Part shown: piece after piece, positions 6,601 to 14,689 of the stretch
Numbering within the stretch: the stretch's first letter is position 1
Layout: every line of letters begins with the position of its first letter
DNA from: Clostridia bacterium
GTDB taxonomy: Bacteria > Bacillota_A > Clostridia > Oscillospirales > CAG-272
Reading direction: 5' to 3'
Assembly (NCBI GenBank): GCA_017467205.1
Contig: JAFTSQ010000019.1
Coordinates: 1-63,266 of the forward strand
DNA: 63,266 nucleotides
The notes under the pieces: model-generated
The model's database searches: none
The model's input: the letters and a program-made list of their open reading frames with translations, nothing else
Told to the model about the DNA's origin: nothing
Translations under genes and position numbers: made by a program

Positions 6601-8948
6601 TAGGAAGGAAGGTTCGAAAGAGTTACGGTCTGCTCCGCGCCCGTGTAGGTGAGAGCGCCGGTGTAATTCCATACGAACTGACTTACATCAAGTGTAATGG
6701 GAGATATAGACCAATCAAGCTCTACGGTCGCACTGTCAAGCACGTAGTTTTCACCAACTGTGAGGGTTGCAACTGCCTTGTAGCTGCCTGCGTCGGTCTT
6801 TGCGTTATTTACGTAAGCTACGGTTACGTAGGAAGGAAGGTTCGAAAGAGTTACGGTCTGCTCCGCGCCCGTGTAGGTAAGAGCGCCGGTGTAGTTCCAA
6901 GTGAAGTCACCCGTTACAACGGTGAGAGGAGTGATATTTACACTCACGGTCTGCGTGGTAGCCTCAGACGAGCCGGTAGAAACTACACAGTAGTACTCGC
7001 CGCTGTCGGCTACGTTAACTACCTCAATACTCGGAGTGTTAACCGAGAGTGCTACGCCGTCCTTATACCAAGCGTAATTATACACAACACCTGCGATAGG
7101 ATTGACAACGGTGGCGGTGATGGGGTGAGCATTACCGTCGTATACCTTAACAACGCCCTCGGTGATGCTTACTGCAAGATCGGTCTGCGCATAAAGCACG
7201 ATATCCGCAGAGGGCATAGTGGTGTAGAAGGTGCCGTTTGCGTCTGTCCAACCGGTGATCTTCTCACCGTTTGCATTCTCGGCAATATCGGCGAAGAAGC
7301 CAACGTCAGCGCCTGTGGGAAGGAAGCCTGTGCGTCCTACCTCACCGTCTACCATATAGGTTACCTTGTGGATATTCGGGAAGTAGATCCTTGCGCGTGC
7401 GCTTACGGAAATCTCCTCGATATCAATGAAGGAGGCGATGAGAGCCGCGTGGTCGGGAATAACCTTGCTGAGCGCTTCTTCAATATTTACGGTTGCAGAA
7501 CGGATGCCGGTGCTGAATCCGCCGTCACCCATATAGAAATCGTCTATGGTGAGATCCTTTACGGAAGCGGGAACCTTACTGTACACCTTGGCGATAAGCT
7601 CGCACGCCTTGTTGTAGTACTTCTCCATCTCCCTGACCTTGTTTACTATCTCCTCGTTGGTGAGGCCGGTAAGGTCAATTCTGTCCTTGATGACGTCTGC
7701 ACTGAGCAGGCCCTCAAAGTCAACACCCTCGAGAATCTCGATTATCTCGTCAAAGGTGAGAGATTCGTATATTCCATAGAAATCATCTACGCTGTTGGTG
7801 CAAGCGTTAAAGATCTTGTTCTTTGTGCTGTCCGAAATTCTGTCGGTTTCGCAAGCCTTGAGAAGTGCTCTGCCGAATATTTCGGGAACGGTTACGTCTA
7901 CGCAGTAAGCGCCGTTTTCGGTGTAAATGTTAACGTAATCGTCTACTATCTCAAATATCTTCTTAACCGCGTCGTAGCTGTCGAGAGCCACCTCAAGGTT
8001 GAAGGAGATGTTACCGTAGCCGGTTTCAACGTTGATTCCACAGTCAAGCACGGGCTCTCCGTCTACCCAATTCTCTACGTCGTAGATAAGGGGCAGATAG
8101 TCAAGAGCGAGCTCCTTGATAACCGAGGAGATGAACTGATCGTTCTCGTAAACGTGATATTCCCTCATCTCGCCGCTCACGTCGGAGGTGATAAAGAAGC
8201 CGCTGAGGGAAGGAAGAACCGCGTTGATGATTATTTTTTCGTAATCGATAGTTACGGTCTCGCCGTTCTCTACCGCTACCTCAATAACCTCGAGCTCTTC
8301 GGTGATTTCGGTCTGCTTTTCGGTTACGGCGTCAAGAATCTCGGTGTTGAGAGTCTTCTCACCGGTAGCCTCATCGACTACGTACACGTCCTCCTCGGTG
8401 ATAATGCCCGCTTCGATAACCTCATCGATATGCTCGGCAAAGACCCCGGAAAGATCGGAGTTTGCAACCTGCTCCTTGTTTACGTCGAAGAGGTAGAGCA
8501 TCTGTGCAACTACGGTCGAGTCAATATTCTTGATGTCCTCAGCAGAGTGAATGTTGAGGCTAGTGAAATAGGACTTAAGAAGCTGATCGTTATCGAAGAT
8601 CTCTTCTACCGACGTGCTTCTCAAGGAATACGTCGTGACGGGCACGAGATTCGACTCCTTGATATCGTCGATAACTATATCCTTCGCAATCGAAAGAATA
8701 GTGGACAAAAGCTCCTTAGCGTCCTCCTTTCTTATGTCAGCAAAGGATTTTATATCGGTTTTGATGAGCACCGACAGCGTGTCGGTATCCCCATCGCGTA
8801 CGATAGAATACCATGGGGTATCATACGCATCGCCGTTTTCAAGGGTCGTATGCGTTGCTGCGGCCGTCACAGCAAGTGCGCCCACGAGCATAGCAAACGT
8901 CATGACCAATGCAACGAGCAATCTGAATTGTTTGCCGAATTTTTTCAT
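3678..8948 (-). CDS. giant surface protein: Ig-like repeats, one TM, cytoplasmic tail with uL15-like C-terminal domain
   Basis: I start the 1756-residue protein at ATG 8948 (GAGG upstream, followed by a signal peptide MKKFGKQFRLLVALVMTF...) rather than at the longer in-frame ATG 8999. Residues about 35-520 are helical and unrecognised. About 526-585 is an InlB-like beta module (VTYMVDGEVGRTGFLPTG). About 590-670 is an Ig-like domain with the DSGEYYCVVS motif. About 672-1134 holds six tandem repeats of about 76 residues (MBG/YDG-like, GLPxxV...DAGxYKAVAT). About 1277-1305 is a TM segment ending in RKNKK, so the last 450 residues are cytoplasmic: an acidic E/P/V-rich linker, a globular domain at about 1396-1545 (RYRSSYMSRLIQSEP), a second acidic linker, and at about 1681-1756 a domain matching the C-terminal half of ribosomal protein uL15 (GRLKILARGRMTKTLTV...KFSLQAV). 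Its own promoter lies at 9017-9045. The role is unknown; a large adhesin or sensor is plausible. Confidence 0.9.
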   Translation of the reverse strand: MKKFGKQFRLLVALVMTFAMLVGALAVTAAATHTTLENGDAYDTPWYSIVRDGDTDTLSVLIKTDIKSFADIRKEDAKELLSTILSIAKDIVIDDIKESNLVPVTTYSLRSTSVEEIFDNDQLLKSYFTSLNIHSAEDIKNIDSTVVAQMLYLFDVNKEQVANSDLSGVFAEHIDEVIEAGIITEEDVYVVDEATGEKTLNTEILDAVTEKQTEITEELEVIEVAVENGETVTIDYEKIIINAVLPSLSGFFITSDVSGEMREYHVYENDQFISSVIKELALDYLPLIYDVENWVDGEPVLDCGINVETGYGNISFNLEVALDSYDAVKKIFEIVDDYVNIYTENGAYCVDVTVPEIFGRALLKACETDRISDSTKNKIFNACTNSVDDFYGIYESLTFDEIIEILEGVDFEGLLSADVIKDRIDLTGLTNEEIVNKVREMEKYYNKACELIAKVYSKVPASVKDLTIDDFYMGDGGFSTGIRSATVNIEEALSKVIPDHAALIASFIDIEEISVSARARIYFPNIHKVTYMVDGEVGRTGFLPTGADVGFFADIAENANGEKITGWTDANGTFYTTMPSADIVLYAQTDLAVSITEGVVKVYDGNAHPITATVVNPIAGVVYNYAWYKDGVALSVNTPSIEVVNVADSGEYYCVVSTGSSEATTQTVSVNITPLTVVTGDFTWNYTGALTYTGAEQTVTLSNLPSYVTVAYVNNAKTDAGSYKAVATLTVGENYVLDSATVELDWSISPITLDVSQFVWNYTGALTYTGAEQTVTLSNLPSYVTVAYINNAKTDAGNYKAVATLATNSNYALSAATVELNWVISPKSINVGDFTWDYTNAFTYSGNAFTVALSNLPAYVTATYADNSKTDAGNYKAVATLATNSNYALSAATVELNWVISPKSINVGDFTWDYTNAFIYSGNAFTVALSNLPAYVTATYADNSKTDAGNYKAVATLAANGNYTLSATTLELDWVINKQTVDFTGVKWDYPPTLTEVLVYNGETHTVTLVGLPAGFSVVYENNSATNAGKYVASFGYDSANYELVNSTVSTSIEWEIAKADIDMSGVSFNDLSVPYDGNVHQIAISGLIPEGILSVNYSGSGKEIGVYTITASFVVDDNHNAVADMTATLTITVPVYPVYDFSYRDSEGTLILNIIAVGGIGSDHTLVLIDNTAVYTDVDFSSVVTEQGKIGVMGAAFDIHFNHNNAEVKVNDEFTVKLLIPERLRDKNLMVVYIADDGAVTDMSAERVGDYMEFETTHFSTYAIVEVTDAPVDVVPVNLLWLWIILAILLAAAVVVLVILLLRKNKKDGEPTEPTAQVEPIAPVEDEPAPEIEEPVEEPVEEPVVDEVSNVEAIEEEHVAEEEPAVEEVAEVEPVVEEAAAVEETVEEAAAVVEEEPVVPVVDPDNVVLVRYRSSYMSRLIQSEPPMQDYYTVIKNALLSYKGVKARTSWNFESFNKGRIQCVKLNVKGKNLLMYIALDPKEYNVNKYHFTDVSDKPKLDQVPMLLKVRSARSLGYAIELIDELMKKLNIPQTDIPKVDYHMPYETTEELVKRDLVKVILPPGMTMDENCNIVKVNVGELLENVKGEDKAAEVTGKNVVALPYVEVKAEEPVAEEAPATEEAPAVEEVAVEEPVAEEAVVVEEHHEAVYTDALEADSIITDEEASEKIEVAVIEGKGTGKMVEINLDTICENFEDGETVTLAALKAKRLVNAKAGRLKILARGRMTKTLTVCADKFSLQAVKMITLAEGTAKQYK
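5545..6932 (-). repeat. six tandem Ig-like units inside the giant surface gene
   Basis: Six units of about 76 codons run from 6932 down to about 5545. The first four have an exact 228-bp spacing: unit 1 6705-6932, unit 2 6477-6704, unit 3 6249-6476, unit 4 6021-6248. Units 3 and 4 are nearly identical at DNA level over their N-terminal three quarters. Unit 2 is a mosaic: its N-terminal half copies unit 1 and its C-terminal half (about 6477-6570) copies unit 3. Units 5 and 6 are more diverged. Confidence 0.85.
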
Positions 8949-9016
8949 ATATACCTCTCTTACCTCGCGCACGGCCGCCCACCAACAGGCGTAGCGCACG
9001 CGATATATATTTAGCT

Positions 9017-9045
9017 ATAATAAGTATATCATTCTCCAAGGTCAA
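9017..9045 (-). promoter_or_regulatory. sigma-A promoter of the giant surface gene
   Basis: On the minus strand, TTGACC (9045-9040), a 17-nt spacer and TATTAT (9022-9017). The leader to ATG 8948 is about 60 nt. Confidence 0.75.
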
Positions 9046-9125
9046 AATCAATAGTTTTTTCTAAAATTTTGCACGCGGTGGTACATTTTTGCAATTTTAA
9101 CTAAAATTGAGCGTCGTTTTTATGA

Positions 9126-9168
9126 AAAATACCGAGCCTCAAGACGACTTGGGGCTCGGTGTTAAAAA
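9126..9168 (-). terminator. terminator of the coiled-coil surface gene
   Basis: ACCGAGCCTCAAG (9131-9143) pairs with CTTGGGGCTCGGT (9148-9160), with one mismatch. On the minus strand it is followed by ATTTTT. It lies about 40 nt beyond the stop at 9202. Confidence 0.85.
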
Positions 9169-9201
9169 AACGTTCATTATTTTGCTCGGTTTTTCGGCGG
9201 A

Positions 9202-12200
9202 TTATTCGCCACGGGTATGAGGCAATCTGATTTTTTGCCGCCTGTATTTTCTCACGAACACGACTCCCAGCACGGTTGCGGGTACGACGGCGAAGAAGAC
9301 TACCGATGCAAACGACAAGCCGACGGTTAAAAGCTTTTTCATCGTCGCACTAAGTCCTCTGACCTCCTCCTTGGGAGGCAGAAGATCGGCTTCGAAGCGA
9401 GCGGTGTACACCGTATCGGCGACGATGGGCTCCATATCCGAGGACCAGCCGATAAACTTGTAGCTGAAAACGCCGTCGTTTGATTTTTTCGGGTCTTGCG
9501 GCGGCGACACGGTTTCGCCGTAATAGCACTTGACCGTGCTTATCACTACCCCGTCGACGACGAAGTTGACCACGTATTCGATAGGTGCGCAGACCGCACC
9601 GACCATAACGCTTCCCGTCGGCATTTGGAAGGTTGAGCCGTCTATCGTTTTCCGAATCCCCTCGGAATCAACGATATAATAGCTTGCGACCTTCATTCCC
9701 GCGGGCAAGACCGCGCTGATGCTGACCAACTCACCGGGCGAAGCGCAGTTTTTGTCAATCGAGAGCTCTGCTACCGTAGACTCGATGAGTTCAACGGAAT
9801 ACTCCTCGGTAAAGACGTAGCGAACGCCGACCATAGCCGAAAACTCGACACGGCCACCCGTCTTCGTGTACTTTACCTTGACTCGCTCGTCGGGTGATCC
9901 TTCATAGTAGAGGATTGCGACGTCTGCAAAATCGCCGCACTGCATATTAACCGAAATTCGCTCGGAAATCGAAACGGGTGCCCCCGTGCCGTCGGAAAAC
10001 GTAACGGTATATGCGCGCCTGCCGTAGAGCAGCGTGGTATTCTTCACGTCAATTCTCACAGCGCCTGCCTGATTCAGCTGCCTTACGGCAAGACTTGATA
10101 ATCTAATCTCGGCGTCGTCTGCAATTATTCTAACTCCGCTGCTGCCCGCTCTTAGAAGAACCCTCGACACGTCTATTCCCGAAAGAATAGCGCCGTGCAG
10201 GTCGACGGTGTATACACCGTCAGACACGGTGACCGATGCACCGCCGCCCGCGTGAGAAACTATGTATTCCTTATCGAATACCGCGGTATAGCTCGCCTCG
10301 CCGACAACGGCTACGGGCTCGGTGTTCCAGCGCGCAAAGTTGTACTCGTAAAAATCATCGTCCGCCTTTTTCGGCGTGCCGTCAAAGCTCGGGATATCAC
10401 CGTAGGGAGCTTCGGTATAATAGCTCACACCCTCGACGATCCATTCGATCTTATAGGTTTTTATCCGCTCGTCAAAGGCGGGGTGAAGGATAAGGTTGGT
10501 TTGAACCGAGGAAAGATCGGGGGGGTTCCCTGCCGAATCCACCCAATGCGAGAAGGTATAGACTGCGCGGTCGTCCTCGGCACGAGTCGGGAGAGTGCCC
10601 GAAAACTCGGCGTAAGTGCCGCGATCCGCCTCTGTACTGCATATAAACTCACCGTTGTCATCAAGGAAGAAGACCGTTACGGTGTCGCTATTGAAGGGGG
10701 TTTTTGATACGGTGGAGCTAACCTTATAAACGTAGCTCTCGGTCGCGAGAGGTCGGCTTACAAGTCCGCCTGCCTCGTGAGCGGCGGCGAGTGCCGACAC
10801 CTCCCTCTCGGGTATGTATTCGACAGGCTCGTCGCCCGGATGAGCGACGGGAGTGAGAGCTTCGGGCTCTTCAACCGCAGCCGGAGCTTCTCCGGGGTCG
10901 CTGACATACTCGGGCGCTGTTGGCTCGTAGACTACCGTCGGACGCACGGGCTCATCCATATGACCGGGGTCTTCCGGCATAACGGGGATTGTTGCCGGGT
11001 ATCCGGATGCGACGGGGGTTGCGTTATTCTTGTCTTCTAAAAGATTGTCAGTTCCGAGAGTTTCAACGATAGTTCTGTTCTCTATTTTCCAGTTAGCGTC
11101 ATAGACGTACGTTCCGTCGTAGCTTCTTACCTCGCCGTCCCATAACGCTTGAGTCAGCATTGCGAGCTGACATACGAGAATGCAGTACTTTTCCTTTCTC
11201 TCCTCGCCGTACATTGAGATTATCGTTCCGCGTATCTTTTTGTTGGCATAGAGAGAATCGAGAGCTATCAGAAGGTTGCGAAAATCGTTCTTTATAGCTT
11301 CGTAGTTTACGCTGTAATAGGCATACTTTTCCTTCTCACCCTCAAGCTCAAAATAGGCTGCAAAGTGCTCCCTTATATTTTCGGTTGCCTCGCCTGCCAT
11401 ATCTATAAGAGCGGGGTCGGCGTTGATTGGCGAGCTTATAAGCTGGCTCTTATTACCCGTCAAGGCTTGGGTAACGCTATCGCCGAGAATTGCGTGGTAT
11501 ATCGTTCTTTCCCTCTGCTTCCACTTCACAGACTCGAATATCGTTATCTGATCGGCAATCAGCTGCATTGTGGCAAGATAATCCGCATTCTTCTCTACCG
11601 CCGCGTTATACGCATTTAGCTTTTCAAGGTATGCGGAATATTCCGTATATTTGACACGGTACTCCTCTAACTCATCCCTGTATGCAGAATAAAGTGCGAG
11701 CTGACGCTCGTATTCCGCGAGGTCTGCAATATACTTCTCGTGCCTCGATTTTGCAATATCGTAATCGGATTTTGCGAGCAGATACTCCTCGTAAAGAAGA
11801 TAATCTGCCTGATATTTTGCCAAATCGACGAGATATTTGTCGTAGAGGACGGTTTGAGTCTTATACTGCTCGATTAAGACCTTATATTCCTCAGCTTGCT
11901 CTTTTATGTAAGTCGAGTAATACGCACCGTCAACGTACGCCTTATTCAAGATAAGGTTGAGGCTTTCCTTTTTTATGATAAACTCGGTGCTATATTCAAC
12001 AATGAGCCTTGACGCAGGGTCAACGCTTGCCTCGTCATAAGCAAAGTCGGCTATATAATATTCATCGTGAAGCACTGCATCGACGCGCTCGCCGCCGTAA
12101 GTAACTACCTTCGGAGTCCAAATCACCGTAGCACCGTTTGCGGCGGTGTAGGAATAGCTTTCGGCTATCACCGAAAGAGTGCCGCCGTCGGTAGCGCATC

Positions 12201-12468
12201 TGACGTAGCTCGAGGGAATATTGGGGTTATATGCGAGTGTCAGATCGCCGAATTTCGAAAGATAATCGTACTCCTCAACCGAAAGCTGCTCGCCAAGATA
12301 GCTTTCCAAAAGCTCCGCCGACGTACTCGTCGTATTATTCGAGGATAGCGGATTTGAAAAATCGTAAGCATTCGCACCTTGGGCAAAGCTGAAGAGGGGT
12401 GAGATGGCAAGGATGCATATAGCGAGGCATAATGCCGCAACTGTTATTCTTATTGTAGCCTTATTGAT
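9202..12468 (-). CDS. surface protein with coiled coil, InlB-like repeats and C-terminal TM; no canonical start codon
   Basis: The frame runs upstream from the first possible TTG (12309) to a stop at 12490. That extension encodes a clear signal peptide (INKATIRITVAALCLAICILA, cut after QGANA), and a strong ribosome site GAGGGGAGGGG lies just upstream. No ATG, GTG or TTG exists in frame there. The best-spaced candidate is ATC at 12468, 8 nt after GGAGG; ATA at 12474 is the other option. From ATC the product is 1088 residues. Residues about 180-295 are a tyrosine/glutamate-rich coiled coil, about 490-555 are proline-rich, about 593-723 and 964-1024 are InlB-type modules (FSHWVDSAG, FARWNTEPV, FIGWSSDME), and about 1041-1069 is a TM followed by basic residues. 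It sits next to the other giant surface gene but has its own promoter and terminator. Probable adhesin; substrate unknown. Confidence 0.8.
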   Translation of the reverse strand: MNKATIRITVAALCLAICILAISPLFSFAQGANAYDFSNPLSSNNTTSTSAELLESYLGEQLSVEEYDYLSKFGDLTLAYNPNIPSSYVRCATDGGTLSVIAESYSYTAANGATVIWTPKVVTYGGERVDAVLHDEYYIADFAYDEASVDPASRLIVEYSTEFIIKKESLNLILNKAYVDGAYYSTYIKEQAEEYKVLIEQYKTQTVLYDKYLVDLAKYQADYLLYEEYLLAKSDYDIAKSRHEKYIADLAEYERQLALYSAYRDELEEYRVKYTEYSAYLEKLNAYNAAVEKNADYLATMQLIADQITIFESVKWKQRERTIYHAILGDSVTQALTGNKSQLISSPINADPALIDMAGEATENIREHFAAYFELEGEKEKYAYYSVNYEAIKNDFRNLLIALDSLYANKKIRGTIISMYGEERKEKYCILVCQLAMLTQALWDGEVRSYDGTYVYDANWKIENRTIVETLGTDNLLEDKNNATPVASGYPATIPVMPEDPGHMDEPVRPTVVYEPTAPEYVSDPGEAPAAVEEPEALTPVAHPGDEPVEYIPEREVSALAAAHEAGGLVSRPLATESYVYKVSSTVSKTPFNSDTVTVFFLDDNGEFICSTEADRGTYAEFSGTLPTRAEDDRAVYTFSHWVDSAGNPPDLSSVQTNLILHPAFDERIKTYKIEWIVEGVSYYTEAPYGDIPSFDGTPKKADDDFYEYNFARWNTEPVAVVGEASYTAVFDKEYIVSHAGGGASVTVSDGVYTVDLHGAILSGIDVSRVLLRAGSSGVRIIADDAEIRLSSLAVRQLNQAGAVRIDVKNTTLLYGRRAYTVTFSDGTGAPVSISERISVNMQCGDFADVAILYYEGSPDERVKVKYTKTGGRVEFSAMVGVRYVFTEEYSVELIESTVAELSIDKNCASPGELVSISAVLPAGMKVASYYIVDSEGIRKTIDGSTFQMPTGSVMVGAVCAPIEYVVNFVVDGVVISTVKCYYGETVSPPQDPKKSNDGVFSYKFIGWSSDMEPIVADTVYTARFEADLLPPKEEVRGLSATMKKLLTVGLSFASVVFFAVVPATVLGVVFVRKYRRQKIRLPHTRGE

Positions 12469-12501
12469 AAGTATCCCCTCCCCTCTCGGTTAATTTAATA
12501 T

Positions 12502-12530
12502 ATTATACAAGAATTATATCATCGTGTAGA
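12502..12530 (-). promoter_or_regulatory. putative promoter of the coiled-coil surface gene
   Basis: On the minus strand, TCTACA (12530-12525), a 17-nt spacer and TATAAT (12507-12502). The ribosome site lies about 25 nt further on, at 12475-12488. Confidence 0.6.
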
Positions 12531-12617
12531 GTAAAAATCAAGAGCATTTTGTTAACTATGAGCCAATCCGTGTCAAATTTTCGCCTTTTTATCCACGACC
12601 GCGACGATTTGTTATAC

Positions 12618-12655
12618 AAAAAAGCACGGCTTCCGAAATAGGAAGCCGTGCTTCA
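12618..12655 (-). terminator. terminator of the 13-kb transport operon
   Basis: AAGCACGGCTTCC (12622-12634) pairs perfectly with GGAAGCCGTGCTT (12641-12653). On the minus strand TTTTTTGTATAAC follows. It lies just after the stop of the last permease gene (12673). Confidence 0.9.
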
Positions 12656-12672
12656 GCGTTCATCTTTGAGGA

Positions 12673-13719
12673 TTAACCTACAAGACCGGAACGCTCGATA
12701 CCCTGTACAAGATATCTCTGGCAGAAGAGATACATTACTACGAGGGGGGCGATTATCATTATACCTGCGGTGTTTCTGATAACCTGATAGTAAAGCTTCT
12801 GACCCGCATAGTTCGTTTGAAGCGATACGGGAATTTCCGCATATACGTCGGGCATCAGGACCATCTTGTTTCTCGTACTCGTGAAGAGCAAGGTCGTGTA
12901 GAATTCATCGGTCCACTGCCAAGAGAACGAGAAGAGGAAGATAGTTATCATCATAGGTATGGAGAGAGGAAGAATGATCTGGAAGAAGGTACGGAGAGTT
13001 CCCGAACCGTCAACGTATGCAGACTCCTCAAGCTCGTCGGGCACGCCCTTGAAGAACTGACGCATCATATAGATGTAAAGTCCGTTCTTAAAGCCGAGTC
13101 CTCCGATGGAAAGGACTACCAGCGGCCAGAATGAGTTGGTCAGCGATAGCGTCTTTCCGAATATCAGCTCTATCGGGCCCTTATATCCCCACGACATTAC
13201 AGTTCCGAGGTCGAAGCTTGCAAAGTGACGGAGGATAGCAAGGCTGAGCGTGCTGTGCGGGATAACCATCGTTACAACGACGATCAACATCAGAAGCTTG
13301 TTGCCCTTGAACTTGAACTTTGCAAGTCCGTAGCCTACAAGGCAGGAAACAAAGGTCTGAATCAACGCACAAAGAAGCGAAAGAAGAATGGTGTTGCGAA
13401 GTGCTATAAGATAGTTGTTCTCGATAATCAGGTACTTGTAGATATCGAGAGTGAAGTTTTTGGGAATAAGAGATACCGTTGCGTCAACGACGTCTTCCTT
13501 CGTCATAAACGATCCTGCGATCTTTGCGAAGAAGGGATAAAGGATAACGTAGGAAACGCCGAGCATAAGAATGAATCTGAAGACGTTAACGGCGGCTTTA
13601 AGCCAGGTGTTAGACGCCTTAAGCTTTCTCGCTACTCTTTCCTTAAAGGAGGCTTTACCTTCGTAATCAACGCGGAGCTTATTCTTGGTTTCTTTTGTAA
13701 TAATAGGCTTAGAATCCAT
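12673..13719 (-). CDS. CUT1-family ABC sugar transporter permease, MalG-type (pair 2)
   Basis: A 348-residue polytopic inner-membrane protein. After a basic cytoplasmic N-terminus of about 45 residues there are six hydrophobic segments. The ATPase-contact EAA loop reads EESAYVDGSGTLRTFFQIILPLSIP (as ELEESAYVDG...LPLS), the usual MalG position. It would form a heterodimeric channel with the MalF-type protein encoded directly upstream (13732). AAGGAGG lies 7 nt before ATG 13719. Last gene of the operon. No ATP-binding subunit is encoded in the operon, so a shared MsmX/UgpC-like ATPase elsewhere is expected. The tail VQGIERSGLVG is typical for the subfamily. Confidence 0.9.
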   Translation of the reverse strand: MDSKPIITKETKNKLRVDYEGKASFKERVARKLKASNTWLKAAVNVFRFILMLGVSYVILYPFFAKIAGSFMTKEDVVDATVSLIPKNFTLDIYKYLIIENNYLIALRNTILLSLLCALIQTFVSCLVGYGLAKFKFKGNKLLMLIVVVTMVIPHSTLSLAILRHFASFDLGTVMSWGYKGPIELIFGKTLSLTNSFWPLVVLSIGGLGFKNGLYIYMMRQFFKGVPDELEESAYVDGSGTLRTFFQIILPLSIPMMITIFLFSFSWQWTDEFYTTLLFTSTRNKMVLMPDVYAEIPVSLQTNYAGQKLYYQVIRNTAGIMIIAPLVVMYLFCQRYLVQGIERSGLVG

Positions 13720-13731
13720 GTTGTTACCTCC

Positions 13732-14676
13732 TTAATCCTTTCTCTGATAGAATACGAACGACGATACGATTCCCGCAACAGCCGCTATGATAAGAATTAC
13801 CACGACGAAGTATATCCAAGACAGCGCAGTTCGCATTGACTGGTTGGCTATATTGGTCAGGTATTTCATCATAACGTTCTCACTTCTTGTGAACGAGTCT
13901 ATTATCGTATAGACCGCGTTAACCAAGATCATAGGTGAGATCATCGGGAAGGTTATCTTCCAGAAGGTTTCCCATCCGGTTGCACCCTCTATCTGACACG
14001 CCTCGTATATCGAAGGAGATATCGACTGAAGTCCGGCAAGGAATATAAGCATCTGTACGCCGGAATAGTTGATTATCTGATAGATGTTGTTAACAAGCTG
14101 AACGACGTAGGTAACAAGCTCTGTTCCTATTACCATATTCGAGAATATCGCCTCAACGTCAAGGACCGATATGATTCCCGCAGCTCCGCTGCCGCCCGAG
14201 CCGTCGTTAATACCGCCCTCGGCGTTGTTGACTGCGTCCATATTATCTGCACTGAGGGACTCCATAAGACCCGTTGCAATAATAACAGGGACGAAGAATA
14301 TTGCACGGAATGCTGCTCTACCGAGCATCTTCTGGTTAAGGACAACCGCGATGAAGAGCGAGAATACTATTATCGCGGGAACCTCGAAGACCAGCTGCTG
14401 AAGTCCGGCAAGAAGGGTCGTAAGATAGTCGGGTGACTCTGTGAATGCGAATTTGTAATACTCGAAGTTGTTATACTGAAGAACGATTATCGGGTTTCCG
14501 TTGTTGGGATCGATAATCAGGTCGTTAAAGCTAAACCAGATAGAGTCGATCAGTATAGGAAGGTATACGAGAAGAATTCCCAGAATGAACGGCAGAACGA
14601 AGATGTAGCCCGAACGAGCCTTTCTCGCGTCGAGGGATGCCGCGCGACGCTTTTTAATCTTGAGATTTTTATCCAT
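13732..14676 (-). CDS. CUT1-family ABC sugar transporter permease, MalF-type (pair 2)
   Basis: This 314-residue permease has six predicted TM segments and an EAA loop IYEACQIEGATGWETFWKIT. Between TM3 and TM4 it carries an unusual glycine/asparagine-rich insertion (about residues 140-170, including GGINDGSGGSGAAG) that the pair-1 MalF-type protein lacks, probably an external loop. GGAGGG precedes ATG 14676 by 7 nt. It ends 12 bp before the MalG-type gene and starts 13 bp after the DUF5696 gene, so the three are cotranscribed. Substrate is likely an oligosaccharide, judged only by family. Confidence 0.9.
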   Translation of the reverse strand: MDKNLKIKKRRAASLDARKARSGYIFVLPFILGILLVYLPILIDSIWFSFNDLIIDPNNGNPIIVLQYNNFEYYKFAFTESPDYLTTLLAGLQQLVFEVPAIIVFSLFIAVVLNQKMLGRAAFRAIFFVPVIIATGLMESLSADNMDAVNNAEGGINDGSGGSGAAGIISVLDVEAIFSNMVIGTELVTYVVQLVNNIYQIINYSGVQMLIFLAGLQSISPSIYEACQIEGATGWETFWKITFPMISPMILVNAVYTIIDSFTRSENVMMKYLTNIANQSMRTALSWIYFVVVILIIAAVAGIVSSFVFYQRKD

Positions 14677-14689
14677 CTGACATCCCTCC

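Noticed and set aside
3672..9014. Plus-strand open frame of 1780 codons
   Set aside because: It is the exact codon-aligned antisense of the minus-strand surface gene, has no ribosome site and has a skewed composition; the minus strand shows a signal peptide, domains and a promoter.
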